This document shows, piece by piece, positions 53,509-62,131 of a DNA stretch of 64,000 nt. This DNA comes from Microbacterium sp. Au-Mic1. Lineage in GTDB: Bacteria > Actinomycetota > Actinomycetes > Actinomycetales > Microbacteriaceae. Numbering within the stretch: position 1 is the stretch's first letter; the number at the start of each line of letters is the position of its first letter. The notes beneath the pieces are model-generated. The model was given only the letters and a program-made list of their open reading frames with translations. It did not search any database and had not been told where the DNA came from. Location: assembly GCF_021341785.1 (NCBI RefSeq), contig NZ_JAJTTF010000006.1:62001-126000 (forward strand), read 5' to 3'. The position numbers and the translations under genes were made by a program.

Positions 53509-54807
53509 TCAGTTCGCCAGCTTCTGCATGTCCGCCTGAGCCGCGTCCAGCGCGTCCTTGGCGGACTTCTGGCCGGTCAGCGCGGCCTGGATCTGCTCGG
53601 CGAGCTTGGCCTCCATCTGCGAGTAGTTCGCGAACTTCCACAGCGGGTCGGGGGACGCCGTGTTCGTGATCGCCTTCTGCCAGGTCGACGCATAGGCATC
53701 CGAGGTGATCGACGTGTCGCTTTGCGCAGCCACGGTCGTCGGTACGGAGCCGATCTTCTGGTAGCGGTTGATGCCGACCGCGGGCGTCGAGGTGTAGTAC
53801 TTCGCGAACTCGGCAGCGGTCTGGGTCGGGCCCTTCTTGAAGACCACGATCAGGCCGCCCCAGGTCAGGGACTGCGGGGCGTCCCCCTTCTTCACGACCG
53901 GGCGCGCGACGGGCACCGTGCTGTCGAGAAGGGACGGGTCAGCTGCCTGCGACTTGATCGTGCCGCGTACCTGGTTCGCGTCATCGAAGAACGCAGTCTT
54001 GCCCTGTGCGTACAGGGTGCGCGCCTCCGGGCGACCGAGCCCTAGGGTGATCAACCCCTCGTTCTTGAGCTTCGTCAGCCACTCGAGCGCCTTGACGGCG
54101 CCGGCGTCATTGACGGAGATCTTGTCGCCGTCAACGATCTTCGATCCGAAGGTCTTGAACCACGGGATGAAGTCCTTGATGGTCTCCGGCTTCGTGGCGA
54201 GGGCGTACGGCACGATGTCGGCGCCGAGCGCCTTGATCTTGACCAGGTCGGCCTCGAACTCCTCCGTCGTGGTCGGCGCCGCCGAGATGCCGGCTTTGGC
54301 GAGCAGATCCTTATTGGAGACCATCCCGATGGAGCCGGTGTACCACGGCAGACCGAGCTGCTTGCCGTCGACCTGGCCGGTCTTCAGGGCGGCCGGGGTG
54401 TATCCCGTGCCCTTCGCGTACTCGGTGAGGTCGGCGAGCACGCCGAGCTTGGCGAGCGACTGGACGTCGGCGATGTCGAGCTGCGCGGCGCCCGTCGTGG
54501 AACCGTCGCGCGAGCGCAGCAGGATCTGATTGCGATACTCCGCGAACGGGTACGACGCGAGGTCGGCCTTGACACCGTGCTTGTCGGTGAAGCCGGCCAC
54601 CTCGCTCTGGATGAGGGCCTTCTGCGCGTCCTCGCCGTAGTTCCAGCTCGTGAACGTGAAGTTCTCGTACTTCACCGAGGCGGCGGGCTTGGGTGCGGCG
54701 GAGGAGGAGGATCCGGAACAGGCTGTCAGAGCGAGGGCGGCGACGAGACCGAGGCCGACGGCGGCTAGCGCGGTGCGCTTGCCGGTTCGGCGCTGAACTG
54801 CAGACAT
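53509..54807 (-). CDS. Extracellular sugar-binding lipoprotein, family 1
   Basis: 432 aa. Signal peptide with lipobox LTAC followed by a serine-rich spacer, then a family 1 binding domain (FTFTSWNYGEDAQKALIQSE). Encoded between the dehydratase and the two permeases, 4 bp from the former. Part of the third CUT1 transporter of the window; no ATPase is present. Confidence 0.9.
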   Translation of the reverse strand: MSAVQRRTGKRTALAAVGLGLVAALALTACSGSSSSAAPKPAASVKYENFTFTSWNYGEDAQKALIQSEVAGFTDKHGVKADLASYPFAEYRNQILLRSRDGSTTGAAQLDIADVQSLAKLGVLADLTEYAKGTGYTPAALKTGQVDGKQLGLPWYTGSIGMVSNKDLLAKAGISAAPTTTEEFEADLVKIKALGADIVPYALATKPETIKDFIPWFKTFGSKIVDGDKISVNDAGAVKALEWLTKLKNEGLITLGLGRPEARTLYAQGKTAFFDDANQVRGTIKSQAADPSLLDSTVPVARPVVKKGDAPQSLTWGGLIVVFKKGPTQTAAEFAKYYTSTPAVGINRYQKIGSVPTTVAAQSDTSITSDAYASTWQKAITNTASPDPLWKFANYSQMEAKLAEQIQAALTGQKSAKDALDAAQADMQKLAN

Positions 54808-54907
54808 TGGTGCGTCCTTTCGGGGGTGTTGCGGGTTGGCGAAGAGGGTTCGAACCTTATGGGTGTACTTGACTCGGGATTTGGGATTCGGGGGATGTCT
54901 TTGGGGG

Positions 54908-55837
54908 TCAGCCCTTCACGGCACCGGAGCTCAGTCCGGCGACGAAATAGCGCTGCAGCAGGAGGAAGACGATGATCACGGGGAGTGACGCGACCAGAGA
55001 CGCCGCCATGAGCTCCGGCCAGCGGTCGCTGAACTCGCTGAGATAGGTGTTCACCAGGCCCGGGGGAAGGGTGCGGGTGGCATCGCCCGAGAGCGTCAGG
55101 GCGAAGGCAAAGTCGTTCCAGCCGCGGATGAAGGCGAACAGCCCGGCGGCGATCATGCCGGGAGTCACCAGCGGCATCAGGATCCTGTGGATGATCACGC
55201 CCTGGCTCGCGCCGTCGACCTTCGCCGCCTCGATGATCTCATCGGGCAGGTTGTCGAAGATGCCCTTCATCATCCACACGCACAGCGGCAGGGTGAAGGT
55301 CGTGAACGAGATGATCAGGGCGAGGTAGCTGTCCAGCAGACCCAGTGCGCTGAAGATGCCGTAGATGGTGATCAGAAGCAGGATCTGCGGGAACAGCTGC
55401 GACACCAGCAGCAGGAACATGAACGATCGCCGTCCGCGGTAGCGGAATTTCGAGAACGAGTAGGCGCAGTACATGCCGATGAACACGCTGCCCACGGCCG
55501 TCACGGACGCCACGAGGATGCTGTTCAACAGGAAATGCACGACCTGACCGTTCGCGAACACCCGCACATATGCACTGAAGTCGAACCCAGTCGGGAACAG
55601 CTTCGGGGGGAACGTGAACACGTCGGCGCCGCTGCGCATGCTGGTCAGCAGCATCCAGTAGATCGGAGCCAGGGCGAACAGCGAGATCAGCAGCAGCGAG
55701 ATGCGACGGCCCCAGGCGACAGGGCGGGTCTCGCTGACGGAGGATGCACGACGGCGTCGTCCGCGCCCCTTCGCATCACGGGTGATGAGCAGTTCGGTGA
55801 CGCTGGCACCGTCCTGCGCTTCGGAGACAATGGTCAT
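54908..55837 (-). CDS. CUT1 sugar ABC transporter permease (MalG type)
   Basis: 309 aa with a basic N-terminal tail, about six membrane segments and EAA loop (EIIEAAKVDGASQGVIIHRI). The ATG at 55837 overlaps the preceding permease stop. Ends LSSGAVKG. Confidence 0.9.
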   Translation of the reverse strand: MTIVSEAQDGASVTELLITRDAKGRGRRRRASSVSETRPVAWGRRISLLLISLFALAPIYWMLLTSMRSGADVFTFPPKLFPTGFDFSAYVRVFANGQVVHFLLNSILVASVTAVGSVFIGMYCAYSFSKFRYRGRRSFMFLLLVSQLFPQILLLITIYGIFSALGLLDSYLALIISFTTFTLPLCVWMMKGIFDNLPDEIIEAAKVDGASQGVIIHRILMPLVTPGMIAAGLFAFIRGWNDFAFALTLSGDATRTLPPGLVNTYLSEFSDRWPELMAASLVASLPVIIVFLLLQRYFVAGLSSGAVKG

Positions 55838-56724
55838 GATTCGCGCTCCATTCCGCGCAGGTAGAGGATGACGACTGGCAGCAGAAGGACCATCCAGAGC
55901 ACGCCCAGTGCGCCGGCCATGCCGAGGTCGAAGCCCTTGAACGCGGTCTCGTACACGGCCAGCGAGAAGGTCGTGGTCGCGCCGGCCGGGCCACCCTGCG
56001 TGAGCACGTACGGCAGGTCGAACTGCTGGAAGTTCCAGATGAACTCCAGGAGCACCACGACGGTCGCGACCGGCGCGAGCCCCGGAGCGGTGACGTAGCG
56101 GAACCGCTGCCACGAGTTCGCGCCGTCCATACGCGCCGCCTCGTAGACATCGGCCGGGAACGACTGCAGAGACGCGAGCAGCATCACCATCATCCAGGGG
56201 AACGTCGCCCAGGTGCGCGCCACGATGATCGCCGTCATCGCACCCGGCCCGGACTGCAACCAGGCGATGTTGTGATCGATCGCGCCGGCGCTGCGCAGCA
56301 CGCCGTTCAGGACGCCGTAGTTCGCGTCGAAGATCCACAGCCAGAGGAAGCTAACCACGACACCTGGGAGCACCCAAGGGAACAGCAGTGCGCTGCGGAG
56401 TGCCGCACGGCCACGCATCCGCTGATTGAGCCCGAGCGCCGCCACGAGCCCGATCAGGAACGGCAGCAGCGTCGCCGGGATCGCGAACGTCAGCGTCGTG
56501 ATCGCCAGCGGCAGGAACTCGCTGGTCACGGCGTCGACGATGTTCTTCAGGCCGACGAAGGTCTTGTCCGGGTAGAGCAGATTGCTGTTGAAGAACGCGT
56601 CGCCCAGCGCGGCGAGCAAGGGATAGATCAGGATCGCCACGAGCAGCGTCGCCGCCGGAGCGATCAGCAGCAGCGGAAACAACGAGCGGGGGCGGCGGCG
56701 ATGTGGCGCAGCGGTGATTGCCAC
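55834..56724 (-). CDS. CUT1 sugar ABC transporter permease (MalF/UgpA type)
   Basis: 296 aa with EAA loop (DVYEAARMDGANSWQRFRYV). GTG start preceded by AAGGAGG. First gene of the divergent operon; the shared 18-bp motif lies 69 bp upstream. Confidence 0.9.
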   Translation of the reverse strand: MAITAAPHRRRPRSLFPLLLIAPAATLLVAILIYPLLAALGDAFFNSNLLYPDKTFVGLKNIVDAVTSEFLPLAITTLTFAIPATLLPFLIGLVAALGLNQRMRGRAALRSALLFPWVLPGVVVSFLWLWIFDANYGVLNGVLRSAGAIDHNIAWLQSGPGAMTAIIVARTWATFPWMMVMLLASLQSFPADVYEAARMDGANSWQRFRYVTAPGLAPVATVVVLLEFIWNFQQFDLPYVLTQGGPAGATTTFSLAVYETAFKGFDLGMAGALGVLWMVLLLPVVILYLRGMERES

Positions 56725-56792
56725 AAGTCCTCCTTGACGGTCATGGCAGGCCAGGATCCCTTCGGGTGGGTTCCGGCCTCGGTATGTGAACT

Positions 56793-56810
56793 ACGATATA
56801 CGAAATGCGA
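56793..56810. promoter_or_regulatory. 18-bp motif in the divergent GntR/permease promoter
   Basis: Exact copy of 47313-47330. It lies between the permease operon and the GntR gene, the position expected for an autoregulated operator. Confidence 0.7.
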
Positions 56811-56886
56811 ATACTGTCAAATACTGGCAGAATCGATCACGTCGCAACTTCGGACCGCACGAGTCCGGGCGTCGAGGGGAGCCAAC

Positions 56887-57579
56887 ATGGCAACGGGATT
56901 CGCGGGGCGGCCGCTCGTGGTCGACACGAAGGCCTCACAGATCCGCAAGCGCTTGGCCGATGCGATCGTCGATGGGGAGCTTCAGCCCGGCGACCGACTG
57001 GTCCTCGACGAGATCGCACGTCAGCTCGGGGTGAGCAAGATCCCGCTGCGCGAGGCATTGTCCAGCCTCGAGGGCGCCGGCCTCGTCGTGACGACCCCGC
57101 ATACGGGCCCGCGCGTCGCGCCGCTGCCGTTCCATGAACTGCGCGGCATCTACCATCTCCGCGAGAGGGTCGAGACCCTCGGTATGGAGCTCGCCGTGGA
57201 CGGTCTCGACGGCGCTGCGGTCGATGCGCTGCGCGAAATCAACGAGACGATGAAACGACGTCTGCGTCGCGCGGACGTCGTTGAGCTCAGCGACCTCAAC
57301 GCCGAGTTCCACCTCTCCATCGCACGAGCCAGCGGATACAGCACGGTAGCCGAAGTCGTGAGCGAGCTGCTGACGAAAGTCCGCCGATATCGCGCCATCG
57401 TCCCCGCACTGGCAGCCAATTGGGAGCACGCCGTCATCGAACACGACCAGATCATCGAGGCAATCAAATCAGGCGATCGCGCTCGCGCGATCGAGACGAT
57501 GCGCGCACACGTCCATACGCAGGGACGCCTCGAAGGCGTGGAGGGAATCCTCGAAGAGAAGGGGAACGCCCAGCACTGA
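56887..57579 (+). CDS. FCD-type GntR regulator of locus G
   Basis: 230 aa. Winged helix (IARQLGVSKIPLREALSSLE) and FCD domain (LNAEFHLSIARASGY, EHDQIIEAIKSGDRARA). Start 56887 follows GGGGAG; the longer open frame upstream is an antiphase reading of the permease. Divergent from the ABC operon and most likely the protein that binds the duplicated 18-bp motif. Confidence 0.9.
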   Translation: MATGFAGRPLVVDTKASQIRKRLADAIVDGELQPGDRLVLDEIARQLGVSKIPLREALSSLEGAGLVVTTPHTGPRVAPLPFHELRGIYHLRERVETLGMELAVDGLDGAAVDALREINETMKRRLRRADVVELSDLNAEFHLSIARASGYSTVAEVVSELLTKVRRYRAIVPALAANWEHAVIEHDQIIEAIKSGDRARAIETMRAHVHTQGRLEGVEGILEEKGNAQH

Positions 57580-57649
57580 AACCCACACCCGCTTCGTTGA
57601 GATCAGGTTCGTGACGCCGTCCGGCTTGTCGCCGACTCGCAACCCTTCC

Positions 57650-57771
57650 ACCCGTTGCCATGCGGACGTGCATGTCGATCTTCTTCGATGCATGGTGAAG
57701 GCAGATCCGGTTCAACGCCTTGAGCTCCCGCTTCGCCGCCATTGATGATCCCACCAGCCTCCTTTAGCAGC
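57650..57771 (-). pseudogene. Frameshifted tail of a duplicated small gene
   Basis: Contains MAAKRELKALNRICLHHASK, matching TARREYKELNRICLRHAAKQ of the intact gene at 58223-58534. It would continue the 57772-58056 gene after a frameshift near its stop. Confidence 0.6.
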
Positions 57772-58056
57772 TCAGCCCCCGTCGGCGAATGCGCCTCGAC
57801 GGTGCGACGGCGCCAACTGCGCCGCGACCTCCCGACATTGCCTATCCGTCTCGTAGCCGGCCTCCGCCCGCAGAAGACGTTCCGCATGCCCGGGATCATC
57901 AGTCGATCCTGTCGGGGCACAGTTCACGGCAATTGGGGACAAGCATCGCCGCCCCTCGTACAACACGAGATACGCCGCAGCGAGGAGCGCCGCGCGCCAC
58001 CAGCGTCCGCGCTCCCAGAGTGGCCGCCACTTCGGCAGTGCTTGATCACCGGTCAC
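57772..58056 (-). CDS. Small hypothetical protein with one membrane segment, probably truncated
   Basis: 94 aa from a GTG with strong GAGGAGGG upstream. Residues about 17-35 are hydrophobic after basic residues (GRWWRAALLAAAYLVLYEG). The C-terminal part (HAERLLRAEAGYETDRQC) resembles HSERLLSADADFAVARQH in the gene at 58223. It stops early relative to that copy, and the missing tail lies just downstream in another frame. Function unknown. Confidence 0.5.
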   Translation of the reverse strand: MTGDQALPKWRPLWERGRWWRAALLAAAYLVLYEGRRCLSPIAVNCAPTGSTDDPGHAERLLRAEAGYETDRQCREVAAQLAPSHRRGAFADGG

Positions 58057-58222
58057 GCCAGTCCCTCCTCTGGCTGCCGATGAGCGCGCACGCGCCATGT
58101 GCCCGCTACCCATCACGTTGTCGGCAGCGCTCGTGGCTCCCAACAGCTGTGATTCTGGCATGGTCCAGCGACGGTCAGAAGCGGTCCGTTGAGGTTCACG
58201 GCTTCGCTGCGACAGGCTCGGA

Positions 58223-58534
58223 TCAGATCGGGTTCCGGACGTCGTAAACGATGACGGCCGATTCGAGGTCTGATGTTCGTCCGCTGGCCTTCTCAGCGTC
58301 GTCGACCTGCTTTGCCGCGTGCCGAAGGCAGATCCTATTCAGCTCCTTGTACTCACGCCTTGCGGTCTTAAGCGCCAAGAGCGCTTCGTCCGGCACTGCA
58401 CCCCCGCCAGTCAGCCAATCCTCGATGATGGCCTCCGCAGCCTCCACCGCAGATTCCGCCGAAGCTCGGTGCTGTCGCGCGACCGCGAAGTCTGCATCGG
58501 CTGACAGCAACCGTTCGGAATGAGCTTCTCTCAC
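58223..58534 (-). CDS. Small hypothetical helical protein
   Basis: 103 aa, GTG start. Predicted mostly helical and charged (SERLLSADADFAVARQHRAS, AESAVEAAEAIIEDWL, ARREYKELNRICLRHAAKQV). I do not recognise a family. It is duplicated in decayed form immediately downstream and lies beside a tRNA gene, a common site for small integrated islands. Confidence 0.55.
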   Translation of the reverse strand: MREAHSERLLSADADFAVARQHRASAESAVEAAEAIIEDWLTGGGAVPDEALLALKTARREYKELNRICLRHAAKQVDDAEKASGRTSDLESAVIVYDVRNPI

Positions 58535-58635
58535 CGTGCGATCCTATCTCCGCCGATGCACCCGTGCCTTGGGCGGGGGAGTCAACATCCCTGGAAGGTG
58601 CACCACGAATGCACCACGAGCCGCGCGGATACGCG

Positions 58636-58661
58636 AAAACCCCCGATTTCTCGGGGGTTTT
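58636..58661 (-). terminator. Rho-independent terminator of tRNA-Ser
   Basis: AAAACCCCCGA / TCGGGGGTTTT, an 11-bp perfect stem with a 4-base loop, starts 2 bp after the tRNA 3' end. The T-run is part of the stem. Confidence 0.85.
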
Positions 58662-58663
58662 CA

Positions 58664-58754
58664 TGGCGGTGACGGTGGGATTTGAACCCACGGTAGGGGG
58701 TTACCCTACACAACTTTTCGAGAGTTGCACCTTCGGCCGCTCGGACACGTCACC
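58664..58754 (-). tRNA. tRNA-Ser (anticodon CGA)
   Basis: 91 nt including an encoded CCA. Acceptor stem GGTGACG pairs with CGTCACC. The anticodon stem CAACT/AGTTG holds loop CTCGAAA, anticodon CGA. A long variable arm (GTAGGG..CCCTAC) marks a class II tRNA, and GGTTCAAATC is the T-loop. Reads UCG codons. Confidence 0.95.
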
Positions 58755-58946
58755 GCGGAAAAGCATACGCGACGGCGGGATCGAGCGCGAATCGAGGGGA
58801 TCCGGCCGGGCGCGTCGTCGAACGCACCGGATCCCGCCGAGCGCACGGCTCATCGACGCAGAATTCCCGTGCGCTCGATGAGATGCCGTGCACCCGACGA
58901 GATCGCGTGTCGTCGACCCGGTCGCGCTGGTGCGCGCCGCATCGGA

Positions 58947-59999
58947 TCACCAGGCTGCGGCGACCTCGGCGTGCGTGCGCAGAATGTCCTCGGTGGATCC
59001 GGCCGGGGCGCGCCCGATGCCGCACTCGGTCGCGACGCCGAACGAGGCGGCGTGCGCGGCGGCCGCTGCGATGCGGCGCCTGGCGCCTTCGGCACCGTCC
59101 TCGCGGTGCACGAGACCGAGGTACAGCTCGGTGCCCTCGCCCACGGCGAGCGCGTCGAGCGGAGCGAAGTAGGCGTCGTCGTCGTGCTCGATCGGCACCG
59201 GCAGGTGCAACCAGGTGAGCGGGCGGGCGGCGGCCCCCGCGACGGCGTTCGCGTAGCGGACCAGGTTCGCCGCGTCGGCGGGCTCGAAGAAGTGCTTCTC
59301 GGCAGCATCGCCGTAACAGAGGTGCACGCCGGCCTCGACGTCCGCCGGCACCGCGTCGATGAGCGCCGACAGCCGCGCCACGAGCCCGTCGAACGGGTCG
59401 CCTGCCCACCACGCCTCCATGACCTTCCCGTATCCGGCCGCGCGTTCGATGATGCCCATCTCGCTGGCCACATCCCACTGGATCGCGAGGTCGCCGTGCG
59501 GGATCGCGGCGAGGATGTCCGCGAGCTCCCGCAGGATCGCCGCCGTGTAGACGGGCTCGATCGCCGCCCGGTCCTCGCCGGCGAAGAACGAGGAGATGAC
59601 GGCGAGCGGTGTGGGCAGGGACACCTGGAAGCGGATGCCGTCGGCGATCGCCCCCTCCTCGCGCAGGCGACGGAAGACTTCATAGGAGGCGAGCGCCGCA
59701 GCTGCATAGCCGAGTGGCGGCAGCGCGATCCCGGCCGCGTCGACACCGTCGCCGATCCGCAGCGGCCGGGCGTCGAGCCCCGCCCCGAAGGGGATCCGTT
59801 CGGCGCCCACGCGTTCGATCCCCTCCGCCTGACCCAGCACGTCGGGCTGGAACATGATCCAGTGGAACCGGGTGCCGACCTCACCGTCCGGGATGCGGCG
59901 CAACCGCGGCCCGAGGATCTCGGCCGCCGTGCGCATCGTGGTCTCGGCATCGTCGTAGTTGACGCTGCCGACCAGCAGCGCTCCGCGAGGGTTCGTCAT
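58947..59999 (-). CDS. UROD/MetE-like protein (methionine synthase C-terminal-like)
   Basis: 350 aa TIM-barrel protein related to the C-terminal half of cobalamin-independent methionine synthase. Putative zinc residues lie in AGVHLCYGD and the late VATECGIGR. The N-terminal half of MetE is absent. The start at 59999 gives MTNPRGALLVGSVNYDD. Function is not established; a methyl-transfer role is possible. Confidence 0.72.
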   Translation of the reverse strand: MTNPRGALLVGSVNYDDAETTMRTAAEILGPRLRRIPDGEVGTRFHWIMFQPDVLGQAEGIERVGAERIPFGAGLDARPLRIGDGVDAAGIALPPLGYAAAALASYEVFRRLREEGAIADGIRFQVSLPTPLAVISSFFAGEDRAAIEPVYTAAILRELADILAAIPHGDLAIQWDVASEMGIIERAAGYGKVMEAWWAGDPFDGLVARLSALIDAVPADVEAGVHLCYGDAAEKHFFEPADAANLVRYANAVAGAAARPLTWLHLPVPIEHDDDAYFAPLDALAVGEGTELYLGLVHREDGAEGARRRIAAAAAHAASFGVATECGIGRAPAGSTEDILRTHAEVAAAW

Positions 60000-60072
60000 G
60001 ACTGAAAGCGTAGGGCGGTCATCGCTGTCGGTTTTGCACGGTTGCGCTCCGCACACGGCCGCACGGCGAGAG

Positions 60073-60086
60073 TTAGGATGCCCTAA
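60073..60086. promoter_or_regulatory. Iron-box-like palindrome
   Basis: TTAGGATGCCCTAA has 5-bp arms TTAGG/CCTAA and resembles the half-sites of DtxR/IdeR boxes. It overlaps a possible -10 (TAGGAT) for the 60121 gene and lies 73 bp from the divergent 59999 gene. Confidence 0.4.
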
Positions 60087-60120
60087 GAAGACCCCGGAAC
60101 CCGGATCGGAGGACGCCGTC

Positions 60121-60897
60121 ATGTCGCACATCCACTCGCCCGCGCTCGAGAAGACCGGATTCGCGGTGCTGGATCCGCATGACCAGGCGGCCGATCCCGC
60201 CGAATGGCTCGACCTCGCATACGTGCCGTGGCGCTCCTCCGGCGTCACCCGGTTCGCGCCGCTCACGAGCTACTCCGGCGAGGCGGACTGCAACGGCTTC
60301 TGGAACCACACCCCGCCGCGCACCGACAAGGACGGCGTCTGGGTGACGGCGCAGACCGCGCTCGCGCCGACGCTGGTGCGGCGCGCGCAGGAGGCCGGCG
60401 CGAACATCGGGCGCTGCCGCGTGGTCGAGCTGCAGCCGAACAGTTACGCCGACGCGATCTACAACCTGCATCAGGACGACAACAACCGCCTCAACCCCGA
60501 TGGCACCGGCTGGGTGGTGCGCGGGTTCTACAATCTCACCGACGACCCGGACTCGCTGCTGATCCTCCGCGAGGATCGGTTCGACCCGGCCACGGAGATG
60601 CGCCTTCCACTGCCGGCGGGCTCTCGGATCGTGGTCGACACCCAGCGCTTCTGGCACGCCGTCTGGCATCGTGGCACCTCGCCGCGGTATGCGCTCATCA
60701 CGTCATGGACCTCGGGCCCTGAGCTCGACGCGCACCTCGCCGCCGGGCACGCGCACTCCGACGTGACGTCGGTGCCGCTGGATCCGGCCGTCGTCGACGC
60801 CGCACAGCACGAGCTGCATCGCCGTATCGAGGAGCGCCGCCGGGCGTTCGAGGCGCTGGGCGAGGTGCTGGAGCCCACCGAGCCGCTCTGGCCCTGA
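60121..60897 (+). CDS. Fe(II)/2-oxoglutarate oxygenase-like protein
   Basis: 258 aa. Metal-binding HxD at H117/D119 in NLHQDDNN, distal H179 in FWHAVWHR and the cosubstrate arginine R189 in SPRYALITSW, in the right order for the double-stranded beta-helix fold. GGAGG precedes the ATG. The substrate is unknown. Divergent from the MetE-like gene. Confidence 0.72.
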   Translation: MSHIHSPALEKTGFAVLDPHDQAADPAEWLDLAYVPWRSSGVTRFAPLTSYSGEADCNGFWNHTPPRTDKDGVWVTAQTALAPTLVRRAQEAGANIGRCRVVELQPNSYADAIYNLHQDDNNRLNPDGTGWVVRGFYNLTDDPDSLLILREDRFDPATEMRLPLPAGSRIVVDTQRFWHAVWHRGTSPRYALITSWTSGPELDAHLAAGHAHSDVTSVPLDPAVVDAAQHELHRRIEERRRAFEALGEVLEPTEPLWP

Positions 60898-60924
60898 TCG
60901 CGCCGGGGAGGTCCTGCGGTCGGG

Positions 60925-61680
60925 TCAGCCGGCCGCGACGAGGCGGATCCCAGACGCCTCGAGCTCCCGGAGGGTCGGATCAGCCGGATCCGCGTCTGTG
61001 ACGACGCCGACCACCTCGTCCAGCGCCAGCACGGTGTAGCGCGACGCCGTGCCGACCTTCTCCTCGCTCGCGAGCACATAGGTCTCCGCGGCCCGCGAAG
61101 CGAGAGCACGCTTCATCGCCGCCTCCTCCGGATCGCCGGTGGTCAGCCCGGCCGTGGGATGCACACCGGTGACGCCGAGGAAGAAGAGGTCTGCGCTGAT
61201 CCGCTGCGCCGCCTCGACGGCCGCCGCCCCGCATGCCACCGCCGAATGCTTGAACAGCTGCCCGCCGATGAGGAACACGTCGGCGGCATGGTCGAGCAGC
61301 GCGGCGGCGATCGTGGGGCTGTGCGTGATGATCGTGCACGGCAGCGAGGTCGGGATCTCGGCGACCATCGCCAGGGTCGTGGTGCCCCCGTCGAGGATCA
61401 CCGTCGCCCCCGGCTCGATGAGGGCCGCGGCGGCGGCCGCGACACGGGCTTTGCTGTCGGGGGCCACGGCAGCCCGCCGCCCGTAGTCCACCACGGCGGG
61501 TGATGCCGGAAGCGCGCCGCCGTAGACGCGCACCGCGAGGCCCGCGGCATCGAGCTCGCGCAGATCCCGACGGATGCTGTCCTCGGACAGCCCCAGTTCG
61601 GCGGCGACGTCCTTCGCCACGAGCCTGCCGTCGCGATGCAGTCGCTCGAGCAGCATCTCCTTGCGCGCCGCAGCCAGCAT
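60925..61680 (-). CDS. DeoR-family transcriptional regulator
   Basis: 251 aa. HTH (VAAELGLSEDSIRRDLRELD) followed by a DeoR sensor domain (ILDGGTTTLAMVAEI, VFLIGGQLFKHS, DLFFLGVTGVHPTAGLT). Start 61680 follows GAAGGAG. Divergent from the DUF4406 gene with shared tandem repeats. Confidence 0.9.
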   Translation of the reverse strand: MLAAARKEMLLERLHRDGRLVAKDVAAELGLSEDSIRRDLRELDAAGLAVRVYGGALPASPAVVDYGRRAAVAPDSKARVAAAAAALIEPGATVILDGGTTTLAMVAEIPTSLPCTIITHSPTIAAALLDHAADVFLIGGQLFKHSAVACGAAAVEAAQRISADLFFLGVTGVHPTAGLTTGDPEEAAMKRALASRAAETYVLASEEKVGTASRYTVLALDEVVGVVTDADPADPTLRELEASGIRLVAAG

Positions 61681-61694
61681 TCCGACTCCTTCAT

Positions 61695-61720
61695 GTTTGT
61701 GCACGTTTCTGCTGTATTGT
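61695..61720 (+). promoter_or_regulatory. Promoter with tandem 10-bp repeats for a leaderless gene
   Basis: GTTTGTGCAC and GTTTCTGCTG are adjacent 10-bp direct repeats, followed by TATTGT as -10. The ATG at 61728 lies 7 bp after it, so transcript and coding start should coincide. DeoR proteins bind such repeats. Confidence 0.55.
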
Positions 61721-61727
61721 ACCCGAC

Positions 61728-62099
61728 ATGACCAAGCCACTCATGATCCTCATCGCCGGCCCCTACGCGTCGGGAACCGGCGGCGACCCCGCCCTCATGG
61801 CGCAGAACCTCACCCGGCTCGAGGAGGCGGCATGGCCGATCTTCCGCGCCGGGCACATCCCGATGATCGGCGAATGGGTCGCACTGCCCGTGCTGTCCAG
61901 CGCCGGCGCGACCGGCCCCGGCGACCCGCTCGCCACCGAGGTGATGTACCCGACCGCGGAGCGGCTGCTGCAGCACTGCGATGCGGTGCTGCGCCTGCCC
62001 GGCGAATCCCGCGGAGCAGACCAGGACGTCGCGATCGCCGAGGGGCGCGGGATCCCGGTCTATCGCCGTCTCGACGAGGTCCCGGGGATCGCCGCCTGA
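61728..62099 (+). CDS. DUF4406 (nucleoside 2-deoxyribosyltransferase-like) protein
   Basis: 123 aa. MILIAGPYASGTGGDPALMA at the N-terminus and LPGESRGADQDVAIAEGRGI near the end are the hallmarks of DUF4406. Relatives bind nucleosides or sugars; no reaction is established for this group. No ribosome site is visible, consistent with a leaderless mRNA. Likely controlled by the divergent DeoR protein. Confidence 0.85.
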   Translation: MTKPLMILIAGPYASGTGGDPALMAQNLTRLEEAAWPIFRAGHIPMIGEWVALPVLSSAGATGPGDPLATEVMYPTAERLLQHCDAVLRLPGESRGADQDVAIAEGRGIPVYRRLDEVPGIAA

Positions 62100-62131
62100 G
62101 CTCACGCTCACGGTGAGGACGTGGGGCGGCG

